From Streptomyces sp. yr375 (lineage in GTDB: Bacteria; Actinomycetota; Actinomycetes; Streptomycetales; Streptomycetaceae): a stretch of 64,000 nt of DNA. The position numbers and the translations under genes are program-made. The notes below the pieces were generated by a model. The model was not told where the DNA came from, did not search any database, and saw only the letters and a list, made by a program, of their open reading frames with translations. This document shows, one piece after another, positions 26,426 to 33,891 of the stretch; the first letter of the stretch is position 1, and every line of letters starts with the position of its first letter. The DNA is taken from assembly GCF_900110755.1 (NCBI RefSeq), contig NZ_FOFF01000040.1, forward strand, positions 17,239 through 81,238, given 5' to 3'.

Positions 26426-27868
26426 GTGACGACGATGACGGAAGCGTCCGTACGCGAGTTCAAGATGCCCGACGTGGGCGAGGGGCTCACCGAGGCGGAG
26501 ATCCTCAAGTGGTACGTCCAGCCCGGTGACACGGTGACGGACGGCCAGGTGGTGTGCGAGGTCGAGACGGCCAAGGCCGCCGTCGAACTGCCCATCCCCT
26601 ACGACGGGGTGGTCCACGCGCTGCACTTCCCCGAGGGCGCCACGGTCGACGTGGGCACGTCGATCATCGCGGTGGACGTGGCGGGCGGCGCGGGCGGGCC
26701 GGGGGCCGCCCCGGTCGCCGAGGTGCCCGCGCAGGCGCCGGCCGCCCCCGAGAAGAAGGCCGAGCCGGTGAAGCCGGAGGCGGCGAAGCCGGTGGGCGCG
26801 GGCCGTCAGCCGGTCCTCGTCGGGTACGGCGTGGCCGCGTCCTCCACCAAGCGCCGGGCGCGCAGGGGCCCGGAGATCACGCTCCCGCAGGTCCCGGACA
26901 CCATCCGCACCGACCTGAACGGCCATGGGACCGCGCCCGCCGTGAAGGACCGCCCCCTGGCCAAGCCGCCGGTGCGCAAGCTGGCCAAGGATCTCGGCGT
27001 CGACCTCACCACGGTGGTCCCGTCCGGCCCGGACGGCGTCATCACCCGCGAGGACGTCCACGCGGCGGTGACCCCGGCGGCTCCGGTGACGCAGACTCCG
27101 GTCGCGCCGGCTCCCGTGTCCGTACCCGCGGCGGCGCCCGTGGCGTCGTACGACTTGGTCGGTGAGGTCCGGGAGACCCGGGTGCCGGTCAAGGGGGTGC
27201 GCAAGGCGACGGCGGCGGCGATGGTCGGCTCGGCGTTCACCGCGCCGCATGTCACGGAGTTCGTGACGTTCGACGTGACGCGCACGCTGAAGCTCGTCGA
27301 GGAGCTCAAGCAGGACAAGGACATGCAGGGCCTGCGGGTCAACCCGCTGCTCCTGATCGCCAAGGCCCTGCTGGTCGCGATCAAGCGCAACCCGGAGATC
27401 AACGCGTCCTGGGACGAGGCGGCGCAGGAGATCGTGGTCAAGCACTACGTCAACCTGGGCATCGCGGCCGCGACCCCCCGGGGTCTCCTCGTCCCGAACA
27501 TCAAGGACGCGCACGCCAAGACGCTGCCGCAGTTGGCGCAGTCGCTGGGCGAGCTGGTTTCGACGGCGCGCGACGGCAAGACCTCGCCCGCCGCGATGCA
27601 GGGCGGCACGGTGACCATCACCAACGTCGGCGTCTTCGGCGTCGACACCGGCACGCCGATCCTGAACCCCGGCGAGTCCGCGATCCTCGCGGTCGGCGCG
27701 ATCAAGCTCCAGCCGTGGGTCCACAAGGGCAAGGTGAAGCCCCGTCAGGTGACGACGCTGGCGCTGAGCTTCGACCACCGCCTGGTGGACGGGGAGCTGG
27801 GCTCGAAGGTGCTGGCGGATATGGCGGCGATCCTGGAACAGCCGAAGAAGCTGATCACCTGGGGTTAA
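26426..27868 (+). CDS. bkdH: Branched-chain 2-oxoacid dehydrogenase E2 (second operon)
   Basis: A 480-residue dihydrolipoyl acyltransferase. It has one lipoyl domain with Lys50 in VETAKAAVELP, an Ala/Pro-rich linker and a subunit-binding domain near 174-215 (KPPVRKLAKDLGVDL). A second Pro/Val-rich linker leads to the catalytic domain with His451 and Asp455 in FDHRLVDGE. The GTG at 26426 follows GAGGAGAGGG. An in-frame ATG four codons in is the alternative. A hairpin terminator follows. Confidence 0.85.
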   Translation: MTTMTEASVREFKMPDVGEGLTEAEILKWYVQPGDTVTDGQVVCEVETAKAAVELPIPYDGVVHALHFPEGATVDVGTSIIAVDVAGGAGGPGAAPVAEVPAQAPAAPEKKAEPVKPEAAKPVGAGRQPVLVGYGVAASSTKRRARRGPEITLPQVPDTIRTDLNGHGTAPAVKDRPLAKPPVRKLAKDLGVDLTTVVPSGPDGVITREDVHAAVTPAAPVTQTPVAPAPVSVPAAAPVASYDLVGEVRETRVPVKGVRKATAAAMVGSAFTAPHVTEFVTFDVTRTLKLVEELKQDKDMQGLRVNPLLLIAKALLVAIKRNPEINASWDEAAQEIVVKHYVNLGIAAATPRGLLVPNIKDAHAKTLPQLAQSLGELVSTARDGKTSPAAMQGGTVTITNVGVFGVDTGTPILNPGESAILAVGAIKLQPWVHKGKVKPRQVTTLALSFDHRLVDGELGSKVLADMAAILEQPKKLITWG

Positions 27869-27899
27869 CGGTCGGTTGGAAGGGGCCGCACCCCCGAGT

Positions 27900-27937
27900 G
27901 GGGCCGCGCACCCCCCCCGCGCGGGGAGCGCGGCCCC
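27900..27937. terminator. GC-rich hairpin terminator
   Basis: A 10-bp stem GGGGCCGCGC/GCGCGGCCCC with a C-rich loop, between the end of bkdH and the end of the convergent unknown gene. Confidence 0.7.
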
Positions 27938-27979
27938 CTTCCGGACCGATGACCGGTAACCGGCGGCCAGCGGGAGGCT

Positions 27980-30367
27980 TCAGGCGGTTGCCGCGGCCGG
28001 TTCCGCTCGTAGCCAGTGGTCGTCCGTCGTCCAGCCGGTGAGGAGTCGGCCGGTGCCCTCGTCCGGGCGGCCGCCGTCGGCGACCTGGTGGAGTCCGGTC
28101 AGGGCGGGGATCAGGCGGGCTGCCACGTGGGCGGGGTGGCGGGTGAGTTCCTCGGGCAGCCAGGCCAGGGTGCGGGCCCGCTCGGCGGGGGTGCACAGGG
28201 ACAGGTGGAACAGCAGGTGCCGCCAGGCGTAGGCCACGTCCTTGATCGTGCTCAGCGGGCGCGGGTTTGCGTGCAGGCGGGTGGTCAGCCGGCACACGGT
28301 GACGAAGCAGCGGCGGGCCAGTTCCGCCCAGCCCGCGGCCGGGGCGATGCCGACGCGGTGGACCAGCGTGGCCAGGTTGTGCGTGGTGAGGATCTGCGCC
28401 TGCTCGATCACCGTGCCGTTCGCGGCGGGTGACCCGTAGCCGTGCCCCCACCGGGACGCGGCGGTGCCGGCCCGCTCGGCGCACAGCTTCGCGAACCCGG
28501 GCGAGGTTCGGGCTCCGTACGACCGCGCCAGGGCCTCGCCGGTCTCGACGATCGCCAGGTTGCGGACGGCCCGGTAGTCGATGCCGTAGTAGCGCTCGTA
28601 GAGGGAGCCGCCGCCCAGGAGTTCGGCCGCGATCCGGGCCGCGACGAGGAACTTCGGGGTGAACGTGCCCATGAAGATGTCCGCGGCCAGCTCCTCGACC
28701 ATGGGCGCGCCCAGCTCGGCCTGGCGGGCCAGGACGGACAGTTCGCGGATCAGGGGGTTGGGCAGGAGGGTGCCGGGGAAGGCCTGCACGGCCAGTTCGC
28801 CCAGGTGGCGCAGCGCGAGCGCCGACACCTCGCCGGCCTCACCTGCCTCGCCCGCCGCGCCGGTGATCCGCTGTCCGGCCACGGCCCGTACCCACGGCAG
28901 TTCCTCCGCCCGTACCTGGCGCTGGAGGTTGAGCAGGAGCAGCGAACGGCGGCCGGCGAACGCCCGGTGGTGGGCTGCCGCCAGTGTGCGCAGGGCCGGG
29001 TCGGGGTAGGCCTGCGCGGTGGTGACGGCGACGAGTTGCGGTACGAGTTCGGCCAGCACCTCCGCCGAGGGCACGACCCCGCGCTCCACCAGCGTGCCGA
29101 GGGGCGCGCTCAGCGCGGCCTCGACGGGGCGGCGGACCCCGGCCGGGACCGCCGCGCCCACGGGCAGCCCGGTGACCAGGGCTTCGTCCTCGCTCACCGG
29201 GGCGAGCAGCGGGGCGATCTCGGCCACGCCGGTGTCCTGCTCGAGTCCGGTCAGTCGGCCCAGCACCAGTTGGGCCAGCGCGTGGTGCGAGGGCAGCGCG
29301 GCCTGGGCGGCCTGCTCGCGGCGCAGCGCCTGAAGTTCCGCCGAGCCGGGCAGCCCGCGTCGCCGCACCATGGACGCGACGGCGTGCCGCAGCAGTCCGA
29401 GCCTGCGCGCGTCCAACTCCCGCCCGGCGACGGTCTCCTCCAGTGCTCCGCGCAGGATCGCGAGGTTCTCCTTCGGCTTGCGGTGCTTGGTGCAGAGGGT
29501 GTGACGGCGGGCCAGGTCGCGGTAGCGGAGCAGCAGTTCGGCACTGCGCTCGTGCCAGGCAGGGTCGGGGACGCGCGTCCACACCAGGGCCGATCGCTCC
29601 GGCAGTTCACCGCCGCCGGTCTTGTCGGGGGCCTCGTCGATTGTCTGGTCGGCGGTCTTCAGCCAGTGGGCGAGGAGTTCGTCGCCGAAGGGCTGCCAGA
29701 CGGCCAGGGCCTCCCGCTGTGTCTCCACGGCCTGGTTGACGCGTCGTCGTACGAGGGTGTCGCCGGCCTCGGCGACGGTTCGCCGGTGCACCGCGTCGGC
29801 GTCGGGCGCCGGGTGGGTCGTCGGGCGCGGCGCGAACCGCAGTCGCCCCGCGAACGGCGCGAGTTCCTCGACGAGCGCGAGCGCCGCGTCCGTCTCGCCG
29901 GCCCGGGCCAGCCAGGCCACGGTGAGCAGGGCGGCCTCCTCGGGGACGGTGACCTCGTACCGTCCGCTGTCGAGGAGGTCGTAGAGCTGCGCGAGCCCGG
30001 CCTCGGACAGCCAGTGCGCGAACAGCGCCCGTCGGTCCTGCGGTACTCCGGCGCGGCGCGCGGCCTCGGTCTCGTACGCCGTCAGGGGGCCGCCGGCGCT
30101 CGGTTCGCCGGTGGCGAAGCCGCCGCGGAGCACCTCGGGGGTGACCCACGCGGGCAGTCCCTTGACGGGGGTGCGGGAGCCGATGGCGAGCAGCCCGTTC
30201 GCCATGCCGGCCAGCACGGACCGCCAGGCATGCTGCCGTTGCGCGGCCCGGTGGCGGGTGTCGGGGTCGTCGTGGGTGAGCGCGGTCCGGAGCGCCGCGG
30301 CCAGTTGGCCGGAGGCGTAGCCCGGGTTCGCCTGGGCGGGATGCTGCTGGTCAGTGTCGTCGTTCAT
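27980..30367 (-). CDS. Large helical protein of unknown function, downstream of tRNA-like pair
   Basis: A 795-residue protein I do not recognise. It is predicted to be almost entirely alpha-helical, with many Leu/Ala-rich amphipathic repeats reminiscent of HEAT/TPR solenoids. It has basic patches (RHTLCTKHRKPKEN near the middle) and no transmembrane helix, signal peptide or nucleotide-binding motif. A conserved-looking segment is YERYYGIDYRAVRNLAIVE. The ATG at 30367 lies three bases after the 3' end of a tRNA-like sequence, with no ribosome binding site; ATG 30376 would start inside that sequence. Context suggests an RNA-associated role, but that is inference. Confidence 0.75.
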   Translation of the reverse strand: MNDDTDQQHPAQANPGYASGQLAAALRTALTHDDPDTRHRAAQRQHAWRSVLAGMANGLLAIGSRTPVKGLPAWVTPEVLRGGFATGEPSAGGPLTAYETEAARRAGVPQDRRALFAHWLSEAGLAQLYDLLDSGRYEVTVPEEAALLTVAWLARAGETDAALALVEELAPFAGRLRFAPRPTTHPAPDADAVHRRTVAEAGDTLVRRRVNQAVETQREALAVWQPFGDELLAHWLKTADQTIDEAPDKTGGGELPERSALVWTRVPDPAWHERSAELLLRYRDLARRHTLCTKHRKPKENLAILRGALEETVAGRELDARRLGLLRHAVASMVRRRGLPGSAELQALRREQAAQAALPSHHALAQLVLGRLTGLEQDTGVAEIAPLLAPVSEDEALVTGLPVGAAVPAGVRRPVEAALSAPLGTLVERGVVPSAEVLAELVPQLVAVTTAQAYPDPALRTLAAAHHRAFAGRRSLLLLNLQRQVRAEELPWVRAVAGQRITGAAGEAGEAGEVSALALRHLGELAVQAFPGTLLPNPLIRELSVLARQAELGAPMVEELAADIFMGTFTPKFLVAARIAAELLGGGSLYERYYGIDYRAVRNLAIVETGEALARSYGARTSPGFAKLCAERAGTAASRWGHGYGSPAANGTVIEQAQILTTHNLATLVHRVGIAPAAGWAELARRCFVTVCRLTTRLHANPRPLSTIKDVAYAWRHLLFHLSLCTPAERARTLAWLPEELTRHPAHVAARLIPALTGLHQVADGGRPDEGTGRLLTGWTTDDHWLRAEPAAATA

Positions 30368-30370
30368 AGC

Positions 30371-30441
30371 CGGCATGGCGGGTGCTGCCCCCGCGCCCTC
30401 CGGGTGGAGAGCCCGGTGCTCTGCTGCTGAGCTGCACGCCG
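30371..30441 (-). ncRNA. tRNA-like sequence 2 (Glu-CTC-like anticodon loop)
   Basis: 71 nt that fold as a complete cloverleaf. The acceptor is 7 bp (CGGCGTG/CATGCCG, one G-U). The D stem is GCTC/GAGC with loop AGCAGCA. The anticodon stem is CCGGG/CCCGG with loop CTCTCCA (anticodon position CTC). The variable loop is AGGGC. The T stem is GCGGG/CCCGC with loop GGCAGCA. The T-loop lacks the TTCRA element and the D-loop lacks GG, so it is not a standard elongator tRNA. The 3' end lies three bases from the ATG of the next gene. CCA is not encoded. Confidence 0.65.
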
Positions 30442-30447
30442 ATGAGC

Positions 30448-30519
30448 CGACGTGGCAGGTTCCGCCCCTGCGCCCTCCGGATCCGAAGTCCGGCGCTCTG
30501 GCTACTGAGCTACACGTCG
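30448..30519 (-). ncRNA. tRNA-like sequence 1 (Arg-TCG-like anticodon loop)
   Basis: 72 nt forming a cloverleaf. The acceptor is a perfect 7 bp (CGACGTG/CACGTCG), followed by TA and D stem GCTC/GAGC with loop AGTAGCCA. The anticodon stem is CCGGA/TCCGG with loop CTTCGGA (anticodon TCG). The variable loop is AGGGC. The T stem is GCAGG/CCTGC with loop GGCGGAA. The anticodon arm matches a normal tRNA-Arg, but TTC in the T-loop and GG in the D-loop are absent. It is six bases upstream of the second tRNA-like unit. It could be a tRNA-Arg relic or a specialised RNA. Confidence 0.65.
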
Positions 30520-30529
30520 ATGTGAGGTG

Positions 30530-30559
30530 ACGCTAGACGCCGAACGGGTGACCGTACAA
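30530..30559 (-). promoter_or_regulatory. Candidate sigma-70 type promoter for the tRNA-like pair
   Basis: On the minus strand, TTGTAC (30559-30554) and TAGCGT (30535-30530) are separated by 18 bp. This resembles the Streptomyces housekeeping consensus. Transcription would begin about 4 nt before the first tRNA-like unit. Confidence 0.5.
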
Positions 30560-30569
30560 CCGGGTTTCG

Positions 30570-31883
30570 TTACGCCGGTACGTGCACCGTTTCCACCCGG
30601 CTCGCCACCAGCCGCTCGCGTTCGCGGCGGGCCGCCCGCTTGCGCAGGCGCAGGATCTGGCTGACGCCGAGCGCCTGGAGGACGAAGACGCAGGAGAAGG
30701 CGATCGTGTAGTCGTCGCCGGTGGCGTCGAGCAGGACGCCGACCGCGAAGAGCGTCGTCATGGACGCCACGAAACCGCCCATGTTGGTGATTCCGGAGGC
30801 GGTGCCTTGACGCTCGGGCGGGTTGGCGGGGCGGGCGAAGTCGAAGCCGAGCATGGAGGCGGGGCCGCACGCGCCCAGCACGGCGCAGAGCGTCACGAGC
30901 AGCCACATCGGTGCCGGCTCGCCGGGGTAGGCCAGCGTGGCCGCCCACATCAGGGCCGTCGCGCCCACCGTGCCGAGGGCCAGCGGCAGCCGCGCCCCGT
31001 GGTGGCGGGCGACGATCTGGCCGTAGACCAGGCCCACGACCATGTTGGACAGCACCACCAGGGTGAGAAGCTCGCCGGCCGTCGCCCGCGACAGGCCCTG
31101 GGCCTGCACCAGGAACGGCAGGCCCCACAGGAGCAGGAACACCATCGCCGGGAACTGGGTGGTGAAGTGCACCCACAGGCCCAGCCGGGTCCCCGGCTCG
31201 CGCCAGGACGCGGCGATCTGACGGCGGACGTATGCCGCGCCCTGGTGCGGGAACGGCGCGGGCTCGTGACCCTCGGGGTGGTCCTTCAGGAAGAGCAGGA
31301 CGAGGACCAGGACCACCGCTCCGGCCACCGCGCTGCCCGCGAAGGCGGCCGTCCAGCCGACGCTGTGCAGCAGGCGGGCCAGGACGAGCGTCGAGATCAG
31401 GTTGCCCGCCATGCCGGCCAGGCCCGCCATCTGGGCGACCATCGGCCCGCGCCGCGCCGGGAACCACTTGGTGCCCAGCCGCAGCACGCTGATGAACGTC
31501 ATCGCGTCGCCGCAGCCGAGCAGCGCGCGGGAGGCGAGGGCGGTGCCGTAGGACGGGGAGAAGGCGAAGCCGAGCTGGCCGGCCGTGAACAGCACGATGC
31601 CGATGGTCAGCACCTTCTTGGTGCCGAGCCGGTCGACCAGCAGGCCCACCGGTATCTGCATGCCCGCGTAGACCAGGAGCTGGAGGATCGAGAAGGTGGA
31701 CAGGGCCGAGGCGTTCACCTGGAAGCGGGCGGCGGCGTCGAGGCCGGCCACCCCCAGCGACGTACGGAAGATGACCGCGACGAAGTAGACCGAGACGCCG
31801 ATCCCCCAGACGGCCATCGCGCGCCGGCCGCCCGGCGGGTCACCCGGAAGGGTGGAGTTCACGCGGCGCGAGCCGGCGCTCAT
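30570..31883 (-). CDS. Major facilitator superfamily transporter
   Basis: A 437-residue MFS permease with about 12 hydrophobic segments. The cytoplasmic loop between helices 2 and 3 (LLVDRLGTKKVLTIG) carries the MFS signature, and GCGDAMTFISVLRLGTKWFP is also typical. The substrate cannot be assigned. The ATG overlaps the stop of the upstream GntR gene by 4 bp, so it is probably the transporter controlled by that regulator. Confidence 0.85.
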   Translation of the reverse strand: MSAGSRRVNSTLPGDPPGGRRAMAVWGIGVSVYFVAVIFRTSLGVAGLDAAARFQVNASALSTFSILQLLVYAGMQIPVGLLVDRLGTKKVLTIGIVLFTAGQLGFAFSPSYGTALASRALLGCGDAMTFISVLRLGTKWFPARRGPMVAQMAGLAGMAGNLISTLVLARLLHSVGWTAAFAGSAVAGAVVLVLVLLFLKDHPEGHEPAPFPHQGAAYVRRQIAASWREPGTRLGLWVHFTTQFPAMVFLLLWGLPFLVQAQGLSRATAGELLTLVVLSNMVVGLVYGQIVARHHGARLPLALGTVGATALMWAATLAYPGEPAPMWLLVTLCAVLGACGPASMLGFDFARPANPPERQGTASGITNMGGFVASMTTLFAVGVLLDATGDDYTIAFSCVFVLQALGVSQILRLRKRAARRERERLVASRVETVHVPA

Positions 31884-32590
31884 CGGACCTCACCGCGCGC
31901 CAGGTGCGAGAACCAGCCGACGTGCCGGTGCACGATCTCGACGGCCGCCTCCGCGTCGCCGGAGCGCAGCGCGTGGAGGATCTCCTCGTGCTCGGTGAGC
32001 GTCTTGGCGATCCGGTCGGGGTGGGAGTGCATGACGGCGACGCCCATCCGCAGTTGCCGGTCGCGGAGTTGGTCGTACAGCCGGGACAGGATCGCGTTGC
32101 CGCCGCTGCGGACGATCTCCGCGTGGAAGCAGCGGTCCGTCACCGCGGCCGCCGCCAGATCGCCGGCCGCCGCCTGCTCCTTCTGCTGTGCGAGCAGTTC
32201 CTCCAGGCGGGCGATGAGACCGGGGGGCGCGGGGACGGCCTTGCGCGCCGCGTGCTCCTCGACCAGCAGGCGGGTCTCCACGACGTCCGCGATCTCCTGA
32301 GCGGAGACCGGCAGGACCATGGCGCCCTTCTTCGGGTAGAGCTTGATCAGCCCCTCCACCTCCAGGCGCAGCAGCGCCTCCCGTACCGGTGTGCGCGAGA
32401 CCCCCACGGCCTCGGCGAGTTCCCCCTCGGTGAGGAGGGTGCCGCCCTCGTAGCGGCGGTCCAGGACGCCCTGTTTGACGTGGGCGTACACGCGGTCGGC
32501 GGCGGGCGGCTGCTTGACGGGGGCGGGGGCCGGCGAGGGGGTGGCGGTGGGGGCGGCGGTAGCGGGGGCGGGCGGGGCGGACGATGGCAT
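31880..32590 (-). CDS. GntR/FadR-subfamily transcriptional regulator
   Basis: A 236-residue FCD-type GntR protein. A Pro/Ala-rich N-terminal tail of 30 residues precedes the winged helix (LTEGELAEAVGVSRTPVREALLRLEVEGLI). The helical FCD effector domain follows, with metal-binding type residues in DRCFHAEIVRSGGN and VMHSHPDRI. ATG 32590 was chosen because upstream codons lie in the promoter. It forms an operon with the MFS gene; organic acid sensing is usual for this subfamily. Confidence 0.85.
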   Translation of the reverse strand: MPSSAPPAPATAAPTATPSPAPAPVKQPPAADRVYAHVKQGVLDRRYEGGTLLTEGELAEAVGVSRTPVREALLRLEVEGLIKLYPKKGAMVLPVSAQEIADVVETRLLVEEHAARKAVPAPPGLIARLEELLAQQKEQAAAGDLAAAAVTDRCFHAEIVRSGGNAILSRLYDQLRDRQLRMGVAVMHSHPDRIAKTLTEHEEILHALRSGDAEAAVEIVHRHVGWFSHLARGEVR

Positions 32591-32869
32591 GTCCACAGGA
32601 TAGATACAACGCGTACGCATCGGGGGGCGGGTCCATATTTCGGGACCGTCGGACGTGGTGCGCGAGGCCGGTGGCGGTGTCGTGCGGGGCCGGTGACTGG
32701 GGCAGATGCCAGCGGCAGGTAAGGGCATTCCCAAGTAATCGGAAATTCGGTCCAGCAAGCGCACAACTTTCTGTGCTACTTACGTGTCACACACGTGCGG
32801 CCCCTTTTTTCTTTCCCCCTCCAACTCGGCCGCATCGCAGGGGCATTCGACGTAATCGGGGTATTTCAG

Positions 32870-33772
32870 TTGATAACCGCCACCAAGGGCATTCGAGTCC
32901 GCAGGGCCGCATCCGTCGCCGTCACCGTCGGCGCAGTGCTCGCGACCGGAGCCCTCACCGCGGCACCCGCACAAGCCGTCACGACGCCCACGATCGCCGC
33001 CAAGACCGGCTACGTGATGAACAACGCGAACGGTGCCGCCCTGTACAACAAGGGCATGGACACCAAGCTGTCCACCGGTTCCACCACCAAGGTCATGACG
33101 GCGAACGTGGTGCTGTCGCAGGCCAACCTCAACCTTGACGCCAAGGTCACCATCGTGAAGGCGTACAGCGACTACATCGTCAAGAACAACGCGTCGTCCG
33201 CCCGGCTGATCGTCGGCGACAAGGTCACCGTGCGTCAGCTTCTCTACGGGCTGATGCTGCCGTCCGGCTGTGACGCCGCGTTCGCCCTGGCCGACAAGTT
33301 CGGCACGGGCACGACGCAGGCCGCGCGCGTGAAGAGCTTCATCGCCAAGATGAACGCCAAGGCCAAGACGCTCGGCATGACGAACACCAAGTTCGACTCG
33401 TTCGACGGCATCGGCAACGGCGCGAACTACTCGACGGCCAAGGACCTGACGAAGCTCGCCAGCAACTCGCTGAAGAGCGCCAACTTCCGGGCGATCGTCA
33501 AGACGAAGTCGTACACCGCCAAGACCATCACCAAGACCGGTTCCATCCGCACCATGGGTGCCTGGACCAACACCAACACGCTGCTGAGCAGCTACAGCGG
33601 CGCCATCGGCGTGAAGACGGGCTCCGGCCCGGAGGCGAAGTACTGCCTCGTCTTCGCCGCCACCCGCGGCACCAAGACCGTCGTGGGCACGGTGCTGGCC
33701 TCCACCAACGCGACGGTGCGCTCCGCCGACGCGACGAAGCTGCTGAACTACGGCTTCGCCAAGCTCGGCTGA
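32870..33772 (+). CDS. Secreted D-alanyl-D-alanine carboxypeptidase (PBP5-like)
   Basis: A 300-residue serine-type penicillin-binding protein that trims peptidoglycan pentapeptides. The signal peptide (RVRRAASVAVTVGAVLATGA, cleavage after APAQA near residue 36) is followed by catalytic STTK (Ser71, Lys74), SGC (132-134, in the place of SxN) and VKTGSGP. It lacks the C-terminal beta-sandwich domain. The TTG at 32870 gives a normal-length signal peptide, with GGGG 9 bases upstream; an ATG at 32795 would add 25 unlikely residues. The last codons are tandemly duplicated after the stop. Confidence 0.8.
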   Translation: MITATKGIRVRRAASVAVTVGAVLATGALTAAPAQAVTTPTIAAKTGYVMNNANGAALYNKGMDTKLSTGSTTKVMTANVVLSQANLNLDAKVTIVKAYSDYIVKNNASSARLIVGDKVTVRQLLYGLMLPSGCDAAFALADKFGTGTTQAARVKSFIAKMNAKAKTLGMTNTKFDSFDGIGNGANYSTAKDLTKLASNSLKSANFRAIVKTKSYTAKTITKTGSIRTMGAWTNTNTLLSSYSGAIGVKTGSGPEAKYCLVFAATRGTKTVVGTVLASTNATVRSADATKLLNYGFAKLG

Positions 33773-33796
33773 CGTTCGAAGCTCGGCTGACGTTCG
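33761..33796 (+). repeat. 18-bp tandem duplication at the carboxypeptidase 3' end
   Basis: AAGCTCGGCTGACGTTCG occurs twice, back to back (33761-33778 and 33779-33796). The first copy contains the functional TGA stop codon. Confidence 0.9.
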
Positions 33797-33804
33797 CGCG
33801 TCAA

Positions 33805-33855
33805 CCTGTAGTACCTGAGTGCCTGTAGTACCTGTAGTACCTGTAGTGCCTGAGG
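33805..33855 (+). repeat. 9-bp direct repeat array CCTGTAGTA
   Basis: Copies start at 33805, 33822, 33831 and 33840, with degenerate units at 33814 (8 bp) and 33849. The array directly abuts the following terminator hairpin. Confidence 0.85.
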
Positions 33856-33891
33856 AACGGGCCCGTCGTGATCCACACGACGGGCCCGTTC
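33855..33891. terminator. Bidirectional hairpin terminator
   Basis: A perfect 16-bp stem GAACGGGCCCGTCGTG with loop ATCCA between two convergent genes. The first base of the minus-strand stop codon is part of the stem. Confidence 0.85.

Noticed and set aside
30448..30519. Annotation as an ordinary tRNA-Arg (anticodon TCG)
   Set aside because: The anticodon arm fits, but the T-loop has no TTC and the D-loop has no GG, so a standard functional tRNA is doubtful. It was reported as tRNA-like instead.
33805..33855. CCTGTAGTA repeats as a CRISPR array
   Set aside because: Repeats are 9 bp, directly adjacent without spacers, and no cas genes are present.
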